Shown one piece after another: positions 47,140 through 56,704 of a stretch of 64,000 bases of DNA; position 1 is the first letter of the stretch; each line of letters starts with the position of its first letter. Source of the stretch: Leptolyngbya sp. (GTDB taxonomy: Bacteria; Cyanobacteriota; Cyanobacteriia; Phormidesmidales; Phormidesmidaceae); contig QBLT01000001.1 in assembly GCA_003249105.1 (NCBI GenBank), positions 28,648 to 92,647 of the forward strand, given 5' to 3'. The notes beneath the pieces are model-generated. The model did not search any database. It was not told the origin of the DNA and saw only the letters and a list, made by a program, of their open reading frames with translations. The position numbers and the translations under genes were made by a program.

Positions 47140-47625
47140 ATGACACATCATCCCATTTACCAGGTCGGCCCCACCGAGCGGGAGCACCGCGATCGCTACG
47201 AGCTAGAGCTACGCATTGAAAACCTTGGCACGTTCCCCAGAGGGGATGACTCCCGGTATCAGTGGCGGGCCAATGCAGAGTGCTGGGACTGGTGCGCACC
47301 GCTCAGCCTCGAAGAGCTATGGCCTGAGATCGAGGCTAGCATTTTGAAAGACTCTGGCACCTGGGGCCAGGTCGCTCGGGTTGTCATCCATACCTGCAAT
47401 TGGAGTGGCACCTATGCCCTACTGAGCAGCCTGGAGCTCGCAGCTGGTGTGCCCACCATGATGGCGGCCAGTCGAGCGATCAAGACTCCACACATTCTCG
47501 AAACCGTTAAAGATGCCACGGACGGCCAGAGCTGCGGGTATGTCTGCCGATGGTTTCCGACCGACTGGAGTCCCAACCGGGAAGAGCGAATCATCGAAAC
47601 TGTCGTTGACTTTAAGCGAGGCTAA
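47140..47625 (+). CDS. Hypothetical protein
   Basis: 161 aa ORF with RBS-like context, co-directional. Confidence 0.45.
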   Translation: MTHHPIYQVGPTEREHRDRYELELRIENLGTFPRGDDSRYQWRANAECWDWCAPLSLEELWPEIEASILKDSGTWGQVARVVIHTCNWSGTYALLSSLELAAGVPTMMAASRAIKTPHILETVKDATDGQSCGYVCRWFPTDWSPNREERIIETVVDFKRG

Positions 47626-47735
47626 CCATGGGCTGCATTTATGACTCATTCAATGGGGGCTGAAGAACCTGCCGACCGAAAACGGACAGCCCACAGGTGA
47701 GGCCGGGAGCCTGCCACATCAATCACCTAGACCCA

Positions 47736-47874
47736 CCGCAAATCGGTAACACATTTTCGTTTTAGCCTCTGACCCGCCCGGCCTGAAATCCAATCAGGGC
47801 GGGCTTTTTTGTGGAGATAAATATCCCAAAACACTTTACTTTTACTGTTATCCGATGTATTATTAGTTATCGGC
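47736..47874 (+). promoter_or_regulatory. Terminator+promoter module, copy B
   Basis: ccgcaaatcggtaacacattttcgtttt, hairpin ending gggcgggcttttttg, ctttacttttactgtt, ATCCGATGTATTATTAGTTATCGGC at 47850-47874. Confidence 0.75.
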
Positions 47875-47901
47875 AAGGCAAGTTGTTCTGAGGCCGCAAG
47901 C

Positions 47902-48264
47902 ATGACCGATTCCTTTGAACGCATCACCAACCACAAAGTGGTTTATGTGGTGGCTGAACCGGAAACCAACGCACTCGAAGCGACTGCCGCCCTCACCGCA
48001 TTGGAAGTGGCGGCAGTGGCCCCCACGTATGAGCAGCAAGGGCTAGTCGTCACCCCCTGGGTTGCTCAGCAAGGCGATCTAGTTGAGTTCTGTGAGGACG
48101 GCGGCGGCTGGGGGGAAGTGGTGGAGGTGCTCAGAGATGGTAAGGCCATCAAGGTTCAATTTGACGGGCAGACCAGAAAGCAGGCCGAAACCTGGGACAG
48201 CTTCATGTTTGACCCGATCAAGCTTGCTGAAGCAGGCAACACTCAACCACACCTAGAGGATTGA
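47902..48264 (+). CDS. Hypothetical protein
   Basis: 120 aa ORF directly downstream of module B. Confidence 0.45.
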   Translation: MTDSFERITNHKVVYVVAEPETNALEATAALTALEVAAVAPTYEQQGLVVTPWVAQQGDLVEFCEDGGGWGEVVEVLRDGKAIKVQFDGQTRKQAETWDSFMFDPIKLAEAGNTQPHLED

Positions 48265-48267
48265 CCG

Positions 48268-48600
48268 ATGAGCGAAAACACCACCATCCAGCCAGAGCTA
48301 ATTCATTCCCTGCTCGCAGCCGTTCGACTCTGGCAGGGAGCTGGTGGGCCGGAAGGCGCGATCGCAGACCTACACGATATCGCTACCAATGGCGGTACCT
48401 GCTGGCCGGTCAGCAGCGACGAGCTAGACGAGTTTTGCGAGGGGCTGTGTACTGGCGAGATTGTGCTAGTTCCTGCGGCCCAATTGCAGGGCCTGGCGGC
48501 AACCTTTCAAGCCATCGTCAACATTGAAGACCCAGAAACCATCGCCATGGTCTGCGACAACGCGATCACAAAAGCTCTTGAGCCCAACCGTCCTCAGTAG
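48268..48600 (+). CDS. Hypothetical protein
   Basis: 110 aa ORF 3 nt after previous stop. Confidence 0.45.
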   Translation: MSENTTIQPELIHSLLAAVRLWQGAGGPEGAIADLHDIATNGGTCWPVSSDELDEFCEGLCTGEIVLVPAAQLQGLAATFQAIVNIEDPETIAMVCDNAITKALEPNRPQ

Positions 48601-48672
48601 TCGCCGGTAGGAGTAGGCGGGGTTCGACTCCCCACCCCGGCCTGGTCAGAGTAATTTGTTCAGAGGTCTGCT

Positions 48673-49836
48673 ATGGAAAGCAGAAAAACTTGGCTGCTTA
48701 ATTATGGAATGGGCGTAGACTCTACAGCCATTCTGGTGCGCTGGATTCTAGAGCCAGAGTCGCGGCCCTTTGATTCGCTGGATGATCTGGTCGTCCTCAC
48801 CGCCCAAACCGGAGACGAATTCTGGAGCACCAAGATGATGGTGGAGCAGTTCGTCCTCCCCTTGCTCAGGGAGCACGAGATCCGCTTTGTTCAGGTCGCC
48901 AAGGCAGGCCCATCTAAGTGCGACGGCTACACCGTATTATCTGACACCCGCGAACCCTGGACATGCCACACAGAGGGGGATTACAGGCTATCGCAAAACC
49001 TGATTGCCGCAGGCACTGTTCCCCGACTTGGCCGTCCCCACATATGCGCGATTCGCTGGAAGGGAGATGTACTCGACCCGTGGATCGGGGATCACATCTC
49101 TGGAGCTATCGGCCCCGCCATTGGCTACAACGCCGACGAACCGAAAAGGGTAGCCAAGTCTAACGAGTATGGCTGTCGGAGCGCCGACTACTTCTATCCC
49201 TTGGTTGAATGGGGCTGGGGCCGCGATCGCTGCATAGACTACCTCCGCGAGACGTTTGGTGTCATTTGGCCTAAGAGCTGCTGTTACTTCTGCCCCTTTC
49301 AAAAGGATTTTGACGCTAGCGATCGCTGGAAGAAAGAACCCATCTATGGGGCCGAGGCTCTATGGGTAGCCGGTTTTGGACTGGCCTTTAATCCCAGGAT
49401 GCACCTGATGAGCAAAGGATCTGCAATGGAGATCGCCCAGGCCCATGGGTGCTTTGAAGCGATCGCCCTGTACGAGGAATGGCTAGAGGCCCACGATTGG
49501 TCGGTCTACCAGGTCAGGCGTATTTATACCAACACCGGCACCTCAGCCAAAACCAGGATCAACGCCCGCCGCGACGTGAAGACGCTCGACACAGGCGATC
49601 GCACAGAGATGACCCACAAGTTGCATAGCTTGGCTTTTAGGGTGGGTGCAGAGGTGGAGCTGTGCGGGGAATGGTATCGGGCCTACACGGAGTGCCGTGG
49701 TGATGGATACCCCGCGATCGAAGAGTTTTTAGTCGCTTGCCCAGCAGCTCCATCCGACAAGTGCCAGCACTTGCGCAACTTCAACAACACCTGGGCAAAA
49801 CTGACAGCCACCGTCCAGATGTCGCTAGCGCTCTAG
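48673..49836 (+). CDS. PP-loop / PAPS-reductase-like protein
   Basis: 'NYGMGVDSTAILVRWI' PP-loop-like; Cys cluster 'KSCCYFCPFQKD'. Confidence 0.65.
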   Translation: MESRKTWLLNYGMGVDSTAILVRWILEPESRPFDSLDDLVVLTAQTGDEFWSTKMMVEQFVLPLLREHEIRFVQVAKAGPSKCDGYTVLSDTREPWTCHTEGDYRLSQNLIAAGTVPRLGRPHICAIRWKGDVLDPWIGDHISGAIGPAIGYNADEPKRVAKSNEYGCRSADYFYPLVEWGWGRDRCIDYLRETFGVIWPKSCCYFCPFQKDFDASDRWKKEPIYGAEALWVAGFGLAFNPRMHLMSKGSAMEIAQAHGCFEAIALYEEWLEAHDWSVYQVRRIYTNTGTSAKTRINARRDVKTLDTGDRTEMTHKLHSLAFRVGAEVELCGEWYRAYTECRGDGYPAIEEFLVACPAAPSDKCQHLRNFNNTWAKLTATVQMSLAL

Positions 49837-49847
49837 CCAAGCTAAAC

Positions 49848-49952
49848 CCTGCCGCCCACCCTGAAACTCAACTAGGGCAGGCTTTTTGGCGAAAATGAAT
49901 TCCCTGAAACGCTTTACTTCTTTAGTCATCCGATGTATTATTAGTTATCGAC
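49848..49952 (+). promoter_or_regulatory. Terminator+promoter module, copy C
   Basis: aaaccctgcc...agggcaggcttttt hairpin, ctttacttctttagtc, ATCCGATGTATTATTAGTTATCGAC at 49928-49952. Confidence 0.75.
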
Positions 49953-49987
49953 AAAAAGCTTCTGGTCAGAGTAATTAAGAGGTCACC

Positions 49988-50722
49988 ATGGTCATTTCTA
50001 CAGCGCACAACAGGGGTCTGTGGATGGCGGCTGATAGCTCCCCCAAGCTATCCCAGGAGCGTTGTTACGGCGATAGCAGGTCGGCGACGGTGGCCGACCT
50101 GCTCGTTACCCTTCTGGGTATCGGGCACGGAAAAGCTCAGCAGGTTATTGACAAAATCACCTGCCAATCTGTTTTGCTCGACAAAGCGACTGCCTGGCAA
50201 AGGCTCCGCGAGGCTACAGCTCTTGAGTTACGAGCCGCTGGGCTGACCAAAATCCAGGTCGGCAAAGTTCAAGCGGGTGTTGAGCTGGGTCGCCGGGTCT
50301 ATCTGGAGAAACCTAAGGACAGTCAGTACATGATTGACGATCCTCAGGTCGCTGCCGAATTGCTGGGGGGCGACCTGATGTGGCAACGGGTGGAACGGTT
50401 CGCAGCCATTGCACTCGACATAAGAAATAGGGTGATCGGCTACGAGATCTTGTCTCAGGGGACGCAGACCGAGTGCCTAGCCGACCCCAAAGAAATCTTT
50501 GGCTGGCTACTCCGAGTGGGGGCCGTGCGCGGCATTGTCGCCCACAATCATCCTTCAGGGTCTCTTCTTCCTAGCCCTGATGACATCCAGTTAACCAGGC
50601 AGCTTCTGCAAGGTGCAAAGACCCTAAACCTGAGCATCCTCGATCACCTCATCCTCGGGAATGGCGACTACGTGAGCCTGCGGCAGACCACCAACCTCTG
50701 GCAGGAATGCCCTCAGAACTAA
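49988..50722 (+). CDS. radC: RadC/JAB-domain protein
   Basis: 'VGAVRGIVAHNHPSGSLLPSPDDIQLTRQLLQGAKTLNLSILDHLILGNGDYVSL' is the RadC JAB/MPN core. Confidence 0.9.
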   Translation: MVISTAHNRGLWMAADSSPKLSQERCYGDSRSATVADLLVTLLGIGHGKAQQVIDKITCQSVLLDKATAWQRLREATALELRAAGLTKIQVGKVQAGVELGRRVYLEKPKDSQYMIDDPQVAAELLGGDLMWQRVERFAAIALDIRNRVIGYEILSQGTQTECLADPKEIFGWLLRVGAVRGIVAHNHPSGSLLPSPDDIQLTRQLLQGAKTLNLSILDHLILGNGDYVSLRQTTNLWQECPQN

Positions 50723-50728
50723 TGCACA

Positions 50729-50762
50729 CCGCCCTAGACCACGCCTATGGTCTAGGGCTTTA
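50729..50762 (+). terminator. Hairpin terminator after radC
   Basis: ccctagacca-cgccta-tggtctagggctttatt. Confidence 0.6.
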
Positions 50763-50793
50763 TTCGCAAATCGCAAACTCAAGGGGTAAACCC

Positions 50794-51189
50794 ATGAAAT
50801 ACTGTCCAAGCCAAGGTGTAGACCGTTACTTTGCAGACCCGAGCGATTACCCCCGATGGCATCAGTTCACCAAGCAGATTCTGTCTGGTGAGTTAAGAAA
50901 GGAATTCGCTTTCGGAACCCTGTTCAACGCTGTCGAGATTCAATTGGCCTGGGCATCGCGATCGCAGCTATTGGGGATAACCTACTTTCCCGATCGCAAT
51001 GCCGATGAAGAGTACGCGACGGTAGGTTTCGCCCTATCGATCCGCCAGTCTCGAACCATCACAGGCTGGATGCAAGTTTTTAAGGTGGTAGCGCGGCCAG
51101 CTCCAAACGAAGATCGGGGCTGGTTCATTGACAGCGATGGCTATCCGCAGCAGCACCTGAACACGTTCAAGCGTGAGTGGAGGTGGTAG
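50794..51189 (+). CDS. Hypothetical protein
   Basis: ORF from MKYCPSQGVDRYF. Confidence 0.45.
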   Translation: MKYCPSQGVDRYFADPSDYPRWHQFTKQILSGELRKEFAFGTLFNAVEIQLAWASRSQLLGITYFPDRNADEEYATVGFALSIRQSRTITGWMQVFKVVARPAPNEDRGWFIDSDGYPQQHLNTFKREWRW

Positions 51190-51194
51190 TAGCC

Positions 51195-51401
51195 ATGGGT
51201 ATCAAATTGGGCGATCGCGTGAGGTTTACGAAGGGCATAGGGGAAGGCGTAGTAACCGGGAGCTGCCGCCCCAACTACGAATTTCTGATGAACCATACTG
51301 GCTGCGCCGTCTGGTTGGTGCAGTTCTCAATCTCGGCTCAATGGATGCCAGCGGACGACCTAGCCGTGATCAGACCAACTGAGCAACTGGCCCTATTCTG
51401 A
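51195..51401 (+). CDS. Hypothetical small protein
   Basis: ORF from MGIKLGDRVRFTKGIGEGVV (KOW/SH3-like start). Confidence 0.4.
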   Translation: MGIKLGDRVRFTKGIGEGVVTGSCRPNYEFLMNHTGCAVWLVQFSISAQWMPADDLAVIRPTEQLALF

Positions 51402-51412
51402 GGCAAGGATCT

Positions 51413-51886
51413 ATGGCGACCTTAGACGACATCTCATTGAGTAGTTGCGCCCGAGACATCGGCCCAGGAGCTGTAGACCAACTGGCTGGCAGGGGAGGCC
51501 AGGCCGATGTTTGGCACATGCTCGAACGGTTCCCTTTAATCAAGGCCAATAGCGAGAGTATTTGGTTCGCTCGCCGGGATGGCAGGGTGCGGCAGGCGGT
51601 GGAGCGCGATCGGCCTGACCTGGCAACTGCATTCGGCCCAGAGACGCGGGAAGACTGGATCGCCCTGGCCCAGCTCTGCATCTGGGCAGCCGTGGGCCTA
51701 CGGGTGGCACCTGAGACACTGCTGGAAGGGGAAACCTTCACCTACTACCAGGGTGGCAACGGGGCGCGCCGATTCAAATACGGTCACCCCGACACCCTGC
51801 GCATAGAGAGCCGTCGCCTGGGTGGCCTAGAACCGCACTGGGTTCCAGACAAGGGATTAGATTGGCAACCCTCCGCAAATCGGTAA
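51413..51886 (+). CDS. Hypothetical protein
   Basis: 157 aa ORF; its 3' end overlaps the ccgcaaatcggtaacacattt repeat of module D. Confidence 0.4.
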   Translation: MATLDDISLSSCARDIGPGAVDQLAGRGGQADVWHMLERFPLIKANSESIWFARRDGRVRQAVERDRPDLATAFGPETREDWIALAQLCIWAAVGLRVAPETLLEGETFTYYQGGNGARRFKYGHPDTLRIESRRLGGLEPHWVPDKGLDWQPSANR

Positions 51887-51970
51887 CACATTTCCGTTTT
51901 GCCCTCTGAGAAAGAGCATACCCGCAACACTTTATTCATTTCATTATCCGATGTATTATTAATTGTTGGC
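51873..51970 (+). promoter_or_regulatory. Promoter module, copy D (no clear terminator)
   Basis: ccgcaaatcggtaacacatttccgttttgccctctgag, ctttattcatttcatt, ATCCGATGTATTATTAATTGTTGGC at 51946-51970. Confidence 0.7.
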
Positions 51971-52006
51971 GCGACAAGGCACGTCCATATTCATTAGAGG
52001 TCACCC

Positions 52007-54121
52007 ATGGCAACATCAGAGGTCGCCCAACGGGCAAAAAAGGTCAGAGGCCAGCTGAAGGCTGAGTTCCCTGGTATTAAGTTCTCGGTCAGGGTACACA
52101 ACTACAGTGGCGGCGATAGCATCCGGATCGAGTGGACAGACGGCCCTAAGAGCGCTGACGTTAAGGCGATCGCCCAGGAGTTTGGGAGCGTAAGGCGATG
52201 TGAGGCTAGCGGCGAAATCCTGGGTGGCGGCAACAGCTATGTTTTCGTGGAACGCAGATACAGCTCCGAAGCGTACCAGGCGGCGCTGGAGGTGGTCTGC
52301 CAGGATTGGGGCCTAGACGTCCCCGAGTTCTCGGTTAGTTGTGGCAGTCCATACCTCAGCCATGAGCAGGATGTTCAGAGCGTTGGGGGCGGCAACTCTA
52401 GCCTGGGTGAGCTGATCTGGCAGCACCTGGCCGATCTTGACCTACGCGCTACCGAAGGCCCTGCACCAGCCGCTGCCGACCCGATCGCGCCAAGCAGCCA
52501 GTTATTGGCAGGAACCATGAACAGCTACAACGAGTTTATGGTGGGCACCACACAACCCAAAAGCCGCCAGGCCGAAGATCGCAACGGCAAGCTAATCGGT
52601 GGACAGTTTGAATACGGCGGCTGGGAGTTTCGGATCGAGCCCGTCAATAGTGCAACCAAAGGCTACAAAACTATCGGCTATCAACTTATTGTGGGCGGTG
52701 AATACCAACGAGTGCTGGGCTACACCAGCCACCGCCCAAACCACTACTTCAGAAGCCTCGCAGAAGCTCGACGGGCAGCATTCTGGTATCTGTCTGGGGA
52801 AAAGGCCACCAGCCTAGAGCTGAGCGTGCTCTGTCAAATCTTCAGAAAGACCGACCAGATCGCCTGGTTGCTCGAAACAGTTGGCGGCACCCTATTTCGC
52901 AACCAGCTAGTGGATCGTGACCTACAAGAGTGGGGCCACCAAGAAATCGCAGCTGAGGCCCTGGCGATGTTGCACGACCTAGAGGCAGGCCAAGGACCAT
53001 CCTCTGGGGGCGATCGCAGTCCTATGCCAATCCCGCCACCACCTCCGGCAGATGAGGCTCTGGCCTCTTCCGCCCCAGACCCCCGGCTAACCCAACGGGC
53101 CGCGAGGTTCCGAGACATGGCCGACCGCCTACAGGAAACCATCGACCAAAAGCTAGCGCCCCGGCTGGAGAACACCCCTAAGCGGGCCAGGGAAGCAGAG
53201 GCCCAGCGACACGACGGCTATAAGATCCAGGGTGTGCAAGCCATCCTACGAGCGATCGCCGACCAGACCGACGACGGCACCCTCTCTCATCCCCTCTCTG
53301 CAATTACCAACAAGGCCCAGATTGAAACCCTGATGGGATTTACCGAAGAGAATATCCTTTCGGGGAAAGGTGGGGTTGACGGCATCATGGCCAAACTCAA
53401 ACTCAGCCCCGAGCAAATGGTAGAGCTGCTGCGCCAGCTCAAGGGCATTGTCAGAGGCAATGTTGTCATCGACCACGATGCCGAAGAGCTAAAACGCCTG
53501 ATGGCCGAGTTAAGGTACTGCGGCATTCCTGGGTACGTGACCACACCCAGGGTGATGGCCGAAGAGGCGATCGCCTTTCTCGAAATCACCAATGATGACT
53601 TCGTGCTAGACCCCCAGGGCGGCAGCGGTGCTCTGTTAAACGTCATCCGCGATCGCCACCCCGGTGCCCGGCTAGCCACCCTGGAGATCAACGACAGGCT
53701 GCGCAAAATTCTTCAGCTCCAGGGTTTTAATGTGCTGGGCGATGATTCTATGGAGTATCACCCCGGCCCCAGTGAGCGGCCTACCAAGATTGCGATGAAT
53801 CCACCCTTCGCGGCCCTGGCCGACATCGGCCATGTTCGTCATGCCTACGACATTTTGGCCCCCAGTGGGCGCATGGTAGCCATTATGTCGGCTTCTCCGT
53901 TCAATCTGGCTCGCAGGGCCGCAACCGCATTCCGCAGCTGGCTCGACGAGGTGCCGATCGTCCTTCACTGCGAGAAAAACGCCCCAGACACTTTTCGATC
54001 ATCGGGTGCCACCGTCCAGACCTACCTAGTCGTCCTGGAGAAACCAGCGGCTTTGGGGGCTCTACCTCAAACCCTGCCTGCTGTAGCGATGTTGCGGCAA
54101 CTCAGCCTGTCCCTCTTTTAG
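52007..54121 (+). CDS. LPD29-type N-terminal domain fused to class I N6-adenine methyltransferase-like domain
   Basis: N-terminal 'FPGIKFSVRVHNYSGGDSIRIEWTDGPKSADVKAIAQEF'; C-terminal 'DFVLDPQGGSGALLNVI' (motif I) and 'KIAMNPPFAALADIGHV' (motif IV). Confidence 0.75.
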   Translation: MATSEVAQRAKKVRGQLKAEFPGIKFSVRVHNYSGGDSIRIEWTDGPKSADVKAIAQEFGSVRRCEASGEILGGGNSYVFVERRYSSEAYQAALEVVCQDWGLDVPEFSVSCGSPYLSHEQDVQSVGGGNSSLGELIWQHLADLDLRATEGPAPAAADPIAPSSQLLAGTMNSYNEFMVGTTQPKSRQAEDRNGKLIGGQFEYGGWEFRIEPVNSATKGYKTIGYQLIVGGEYQRVLGYTSHRPNHYFRSLAEARRAAFWYLSGEKATSLELSVLCQIFRKTDQIAWLLETVGGTLFRNQLVDRDLQEWGHQEIAAEALAMLHDLEAGQGPSSGGDRSPMPIPPPPPADEALASSAPDPRLTQRAARFRDMADRLQETIDQKLAPRLENTPKRAREAEAQRHDGYKIQGVQAILRAIADQTDDGTLSHPLSAITNKAQIETLMGFTEENILSGKGGVDGIMAKLKLSPEQMVELLRQLKGIVRGNVVIDHDAEELKRLMAELRYCGIPGYVTTPRVMAEEAIAFLEITNDDFVLDPQGGSGALLNVIRDRHPGARLATLEINDRLRKILQLQGFNVLGDDSMEYHPGPSERPTKIAMNPPFAALADIGHVRHAYDILAPSGRMVAIMSASPFNLARRAATAFRSWLDEVPIVLHCEKNAPDTFRSSGATVQTYLVVLEKPAALGALPQTLPAVAMLRQLSLSLF

Positions 54122-54231
54122 GAATGAAAAAGCCGACTAAGCGCCCAGAGGTCACACAGAGCGGTTGGTCGGCTTGGCCAGAGTGGGCTCATGCTACCAT
54201 AATTCATCCGATGCATTATCCTGTTACGGTT

Positions 54232-54630
54232 ATGGCCGAGGAGCAACCCAAATCTAAAGCCAAACCCGGCCCCAAAAAGGGAGCACGGCAAAGGTTTTGC
54301 ACGGTGGAGGGATGTGATCGGTCTCACTATGCCAAGGGCATGTGCTTCAAGCACTGGCGGGCCAGCAAAGGTTATGGAGCTGGTGGCGATCGCGTTGCCG
54401 CAAACGTTAGCTACGACAGCAGCGAACAGGGAAAGGAGCGACACAAACGCTCGTACCTAAAACGGCAGATCATTAAAAAGCTGACCGGCAAAACGTCTAT
54501 AACTGCGGCTTTCGCCGATCCGGCTGCTGTGGCCAAGCTGCGGTCTAGCGAAGCAGCCCTAGATGCGGTGTGGGAGTTCTTCACCGAAGAACAAAAGGCT
54601 GTCCTCCGGCAACGAGAGGGAGAGAGCTAG
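54232..54630 (+). CDS. Small zinc-finger-like protein (paralog 1)
   Basis: 'FCTVEGCDRSHYAKGMCFKHWRASKGYG...FADPAAVAKLRSSEAALDAVWEFFTEEQKAVL'; start at MAEEQPKSK. Confidence 0.55.
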   Translation: MAEEQPKSKAKPGPKKGARQRFCTVEGCDRSHYAKGMCFKHWRASKGYGAGGDRVAANVSYDSSEQGKERHKRSYLKRQIIKKLTGKTSITAAFADPAAVAKLRSSEAALDAVWEFFTEEQKAVLRQREGES

Positions 54631-54634
54631 AACT

Positions 54635-55021
54635 ATGTCAATAACTGAACGGAGGATGGCTGATTGTCACCCAAACCGTAAGCACTACGCCAAAGGGTTA
54701 TGCCAACAGTGCTACCGAAAGGAAAGATTTTCGACCGATTACGCAGTCAAAAAATTTGGCGATCGCCTGCCTGGCTATCGCCGTAAATACGAGGAAAGCC
54801 CAAAAAGTAGAGCGCGCGCCGGTCGGTACTATCAGGTTCGCACTGCGATCGCCAAAATTCTCGACAGTCCAGCGCCCAAAATGCGCGAGGTGTTCAGCGA
54901 TCCGGTTGCGATCGCGACCCTAAGGGCAGCGCTAGACAGAGGCGACCCCATCTTGATGAAGGTATGGGGCGATCTAACCCAAAAGCAACAGAAGGCTATA
55001 TATAGTGAGCTTGGCGAGTAA
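54635..55021 (+). CDS. Small zinc-finger-like protein (paralog 2)
   Basis: 'DCHPNRKHYAKGLCQQCYRKERFSTDY...FSDPVAIATLRAALDRGDPILMKVWGDLTQKQQKAI'. Confidence 0.55.
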   Translation: MSITERRMADCHPNRKHYAKGLCQQCYRKERFSTDYAVKKFGDRLPGYRRKYEESPKSRARAGRYYQVRTAIAKILDSPAPKMREVFSDPVAIATLRAALDRGDPILMKVWGDLTQKQQKAIYSELGE

Positions 55022-55768
55022 TCAAGTTGGCTTTAGCGCAGGGCAAGCGCCCCAGCCGACGATAGTGGTCACCTCAAGGTTTGTCAGAGCCGCCACCTTA
55101 TAGCAATCTTCGGCAGTCAGGGGATAACCTTCGAGAATGCGCTCAGCCTGAGGGACGCTGACATTCAGCGCAGCGGCCAAATCATTGATGCTCTTGTCTC
55201 CTTTGGATAGCCAGCCGCGAAGCACATAAGTTAAAGGTGTCTCAATTGGCTTTTCTTGATCTTCAGGTTTTTCCTGGGAAAGTGCCGCAGTAGCTTGCCT
55301 AGCTAGTGCTTCCGCTGCGGCAGTAATCACTGCGACCAAATCCTCAGCTGGCAAACCTTTCTCTAGCTGAGCAATTATTCGTTTAGCATCAGGGGTGGCA
55401 TCGGTCTTGGCGGCGGGGGCAGCATCAGCCTTGGCCTCGACCCGATCTACCTGATCAGCAGATTTAGGTTTATCCAAACCCGATAACCACAGGTACGCGA
55501 GTGTTTCGGCCTCGGCAGGATCGGTGCTAAACCCCTTCAGCAGTCCGATTCGCTGTAAATTTTTCGATTTTAGTCCCTGCGATATCTGTCGGTTGATCCA
55601 ACGAGAAACCACCGTAGTGCTGAAGCCACCTAGTTCAGGGTAGGCGGCCAGCCGTACGGCAGAGTTAGCGCTAAAGGCATTAACTCCTTTAGCACCACCC
55701 CCAAGCTTCGCCGCCTCCGAAGTCACCCAACCGACTAGCCTATCAACGTAATGCTGATCTACAGCCAT
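55022..55768 (-). CDS. HTH-containing putative regulator
   Basis: 'GFSTTVVSRWINRQISQGLKSKN' and 'KSINDLAAALNVSVPQAERILEGYPLTAEDCYKVAALTNL' HTH-like segments. Confidence 0.5.
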   Translation of the reverse strand: MAVDQHYVDRLVGWVTSEAAKLGGGAKGVNAFSANSAVRLAAYPELGGFSTTVVSRWINRQISQGLKSKNLQRIGLLKGFSTDPAEAETLAYLWLSGLDKPKSADQVDRVEAKADAAPAAKTDATPDAKRIIAQLEKGLPAEDLVAVITAAAEALARQATAALSQEKPEDQEKPIETPLTYVLRGWLSKGDKSINDLAAALNVSVPQAERILEGYPLTAEDCYKVAALTNLEVTTIVGWGACPALKPT

Positions 55769-56121
55769 ACAGCCAAGTAGAAACTCCGATTAAACGTAGC
55801 ACTTTAGTGGTAATCCCTGAAAGTTTACGAATGCATTCCGTTAACGGGATTAGGCTTTCACAGGCTTATTCAATGACTTCTGACTCAATCTGCCTCAAAT
55901 CGACTCAATAACGATAGTGATTGACGAAAAGCGAATAGGAGACACACGAAAAGCGCCAGGAGGGTGGCCCCGGAGTCACCCCCGGCCTGGGCCATGACCA
56001 GCAGAACCTGGGCGACCACCGAGTAGCTCTCACAGAAAGGAATCGCCCTGGCTACGCCTCAGCCTGTTGCCAGAGTGAGGAGTCTTGGCCCCACCCGCTC
56101 TGGTAAGGAGGGATGAACCAA

Positions 56122-56159
56122 AGAAAAGAGCCAGACGCTTCGGCGTCTGACTCTTTTCT
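56122..56159. terminator. Strong bidirectional terminator with TTCG tetraloop
   Basis: agaaaagagccagacgc-ttcg-gcgtctgactcttttct; 17-bp arms with one mismatch. Confidence 0.85.
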
Positions 56160-56222
56160 GACCTAATAACTGCTAGGGATTGATATCCAATTGCAGAATA
56201 GAGTCTCTAAAGGTATACCCGC

Positions 56223-56531
56223 CTATTCCTCTCCACGATTGAGCCGGCGCTCGATCGCCTCGATACGCCCCAGTAGGTCTAAAACCAACGCCACCACGCG
56301 ATCGGCTAACTCCCCCATAACCTCCCTGACGTTGTCCTGGTGAGCAGCGAGCGATCGCGCTGTGCTTATGTTGCGCAGCCCTGCCAGATCGATACTGCTC
56401 TCGTTAGAGCTGACGCGGGCCTCTAGCTCAGTAAAACGCTGGGTCATATCCGATCGCAGGTTGGTCAGCTCCACCTCATTGGCGGTTATGCGGGCCTCAA
56501 GTTGTGCCCATTCATCAGTGGATTGGGTCAT
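56223..56531 (-). CDS. Coiled-coil hypothetical protein
   Basis: ORF from MTQSTDEWAQLEARITANEVELTNLRSDMTQRFTELEARV. Confidence 0.5.
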   Translation of the reverse strand: MTQSTDEWAQLEARITANEVELTNLRSDMTQRFTELEARVSSNESSIDLAGLRNISTARSLAAHQDNVREVMGELADRVVALVLDLLGRIEAIERRLNRGEE

Positions 56532-56704
56532 TTGTCTTACCCTCCTTCGCTGGGGTTGGTAGCCAGCCCTTCCTTTTCGGCTGTGTCCAAGTTTGGCATG
56601 AAAATCGCTAGAGGGTATTCGCCCTCCAGCGCCAATCTGATTTGGAAGAAGAACCGAAGTACGATTCAACTCATAAGCCTATTTTAGGCCAGGAGGACTC
56701 ATGG

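Noticed and set aside
48600-48650. tRNA gene (ggcggggttcgactccccaccccggcc looks like a T-arm)
   Set aside because: No matching acceptor, D-arm or anticodon arm is found upstream; treated as a chance or remnant T-arm-like hairpin.
48673-49836. DndC-based phosphorothioation system
   Set aside because: PP-loop protein is only distantly DndC-like and DndB/D/E partners were not seen; reported only as a possible modification gene.
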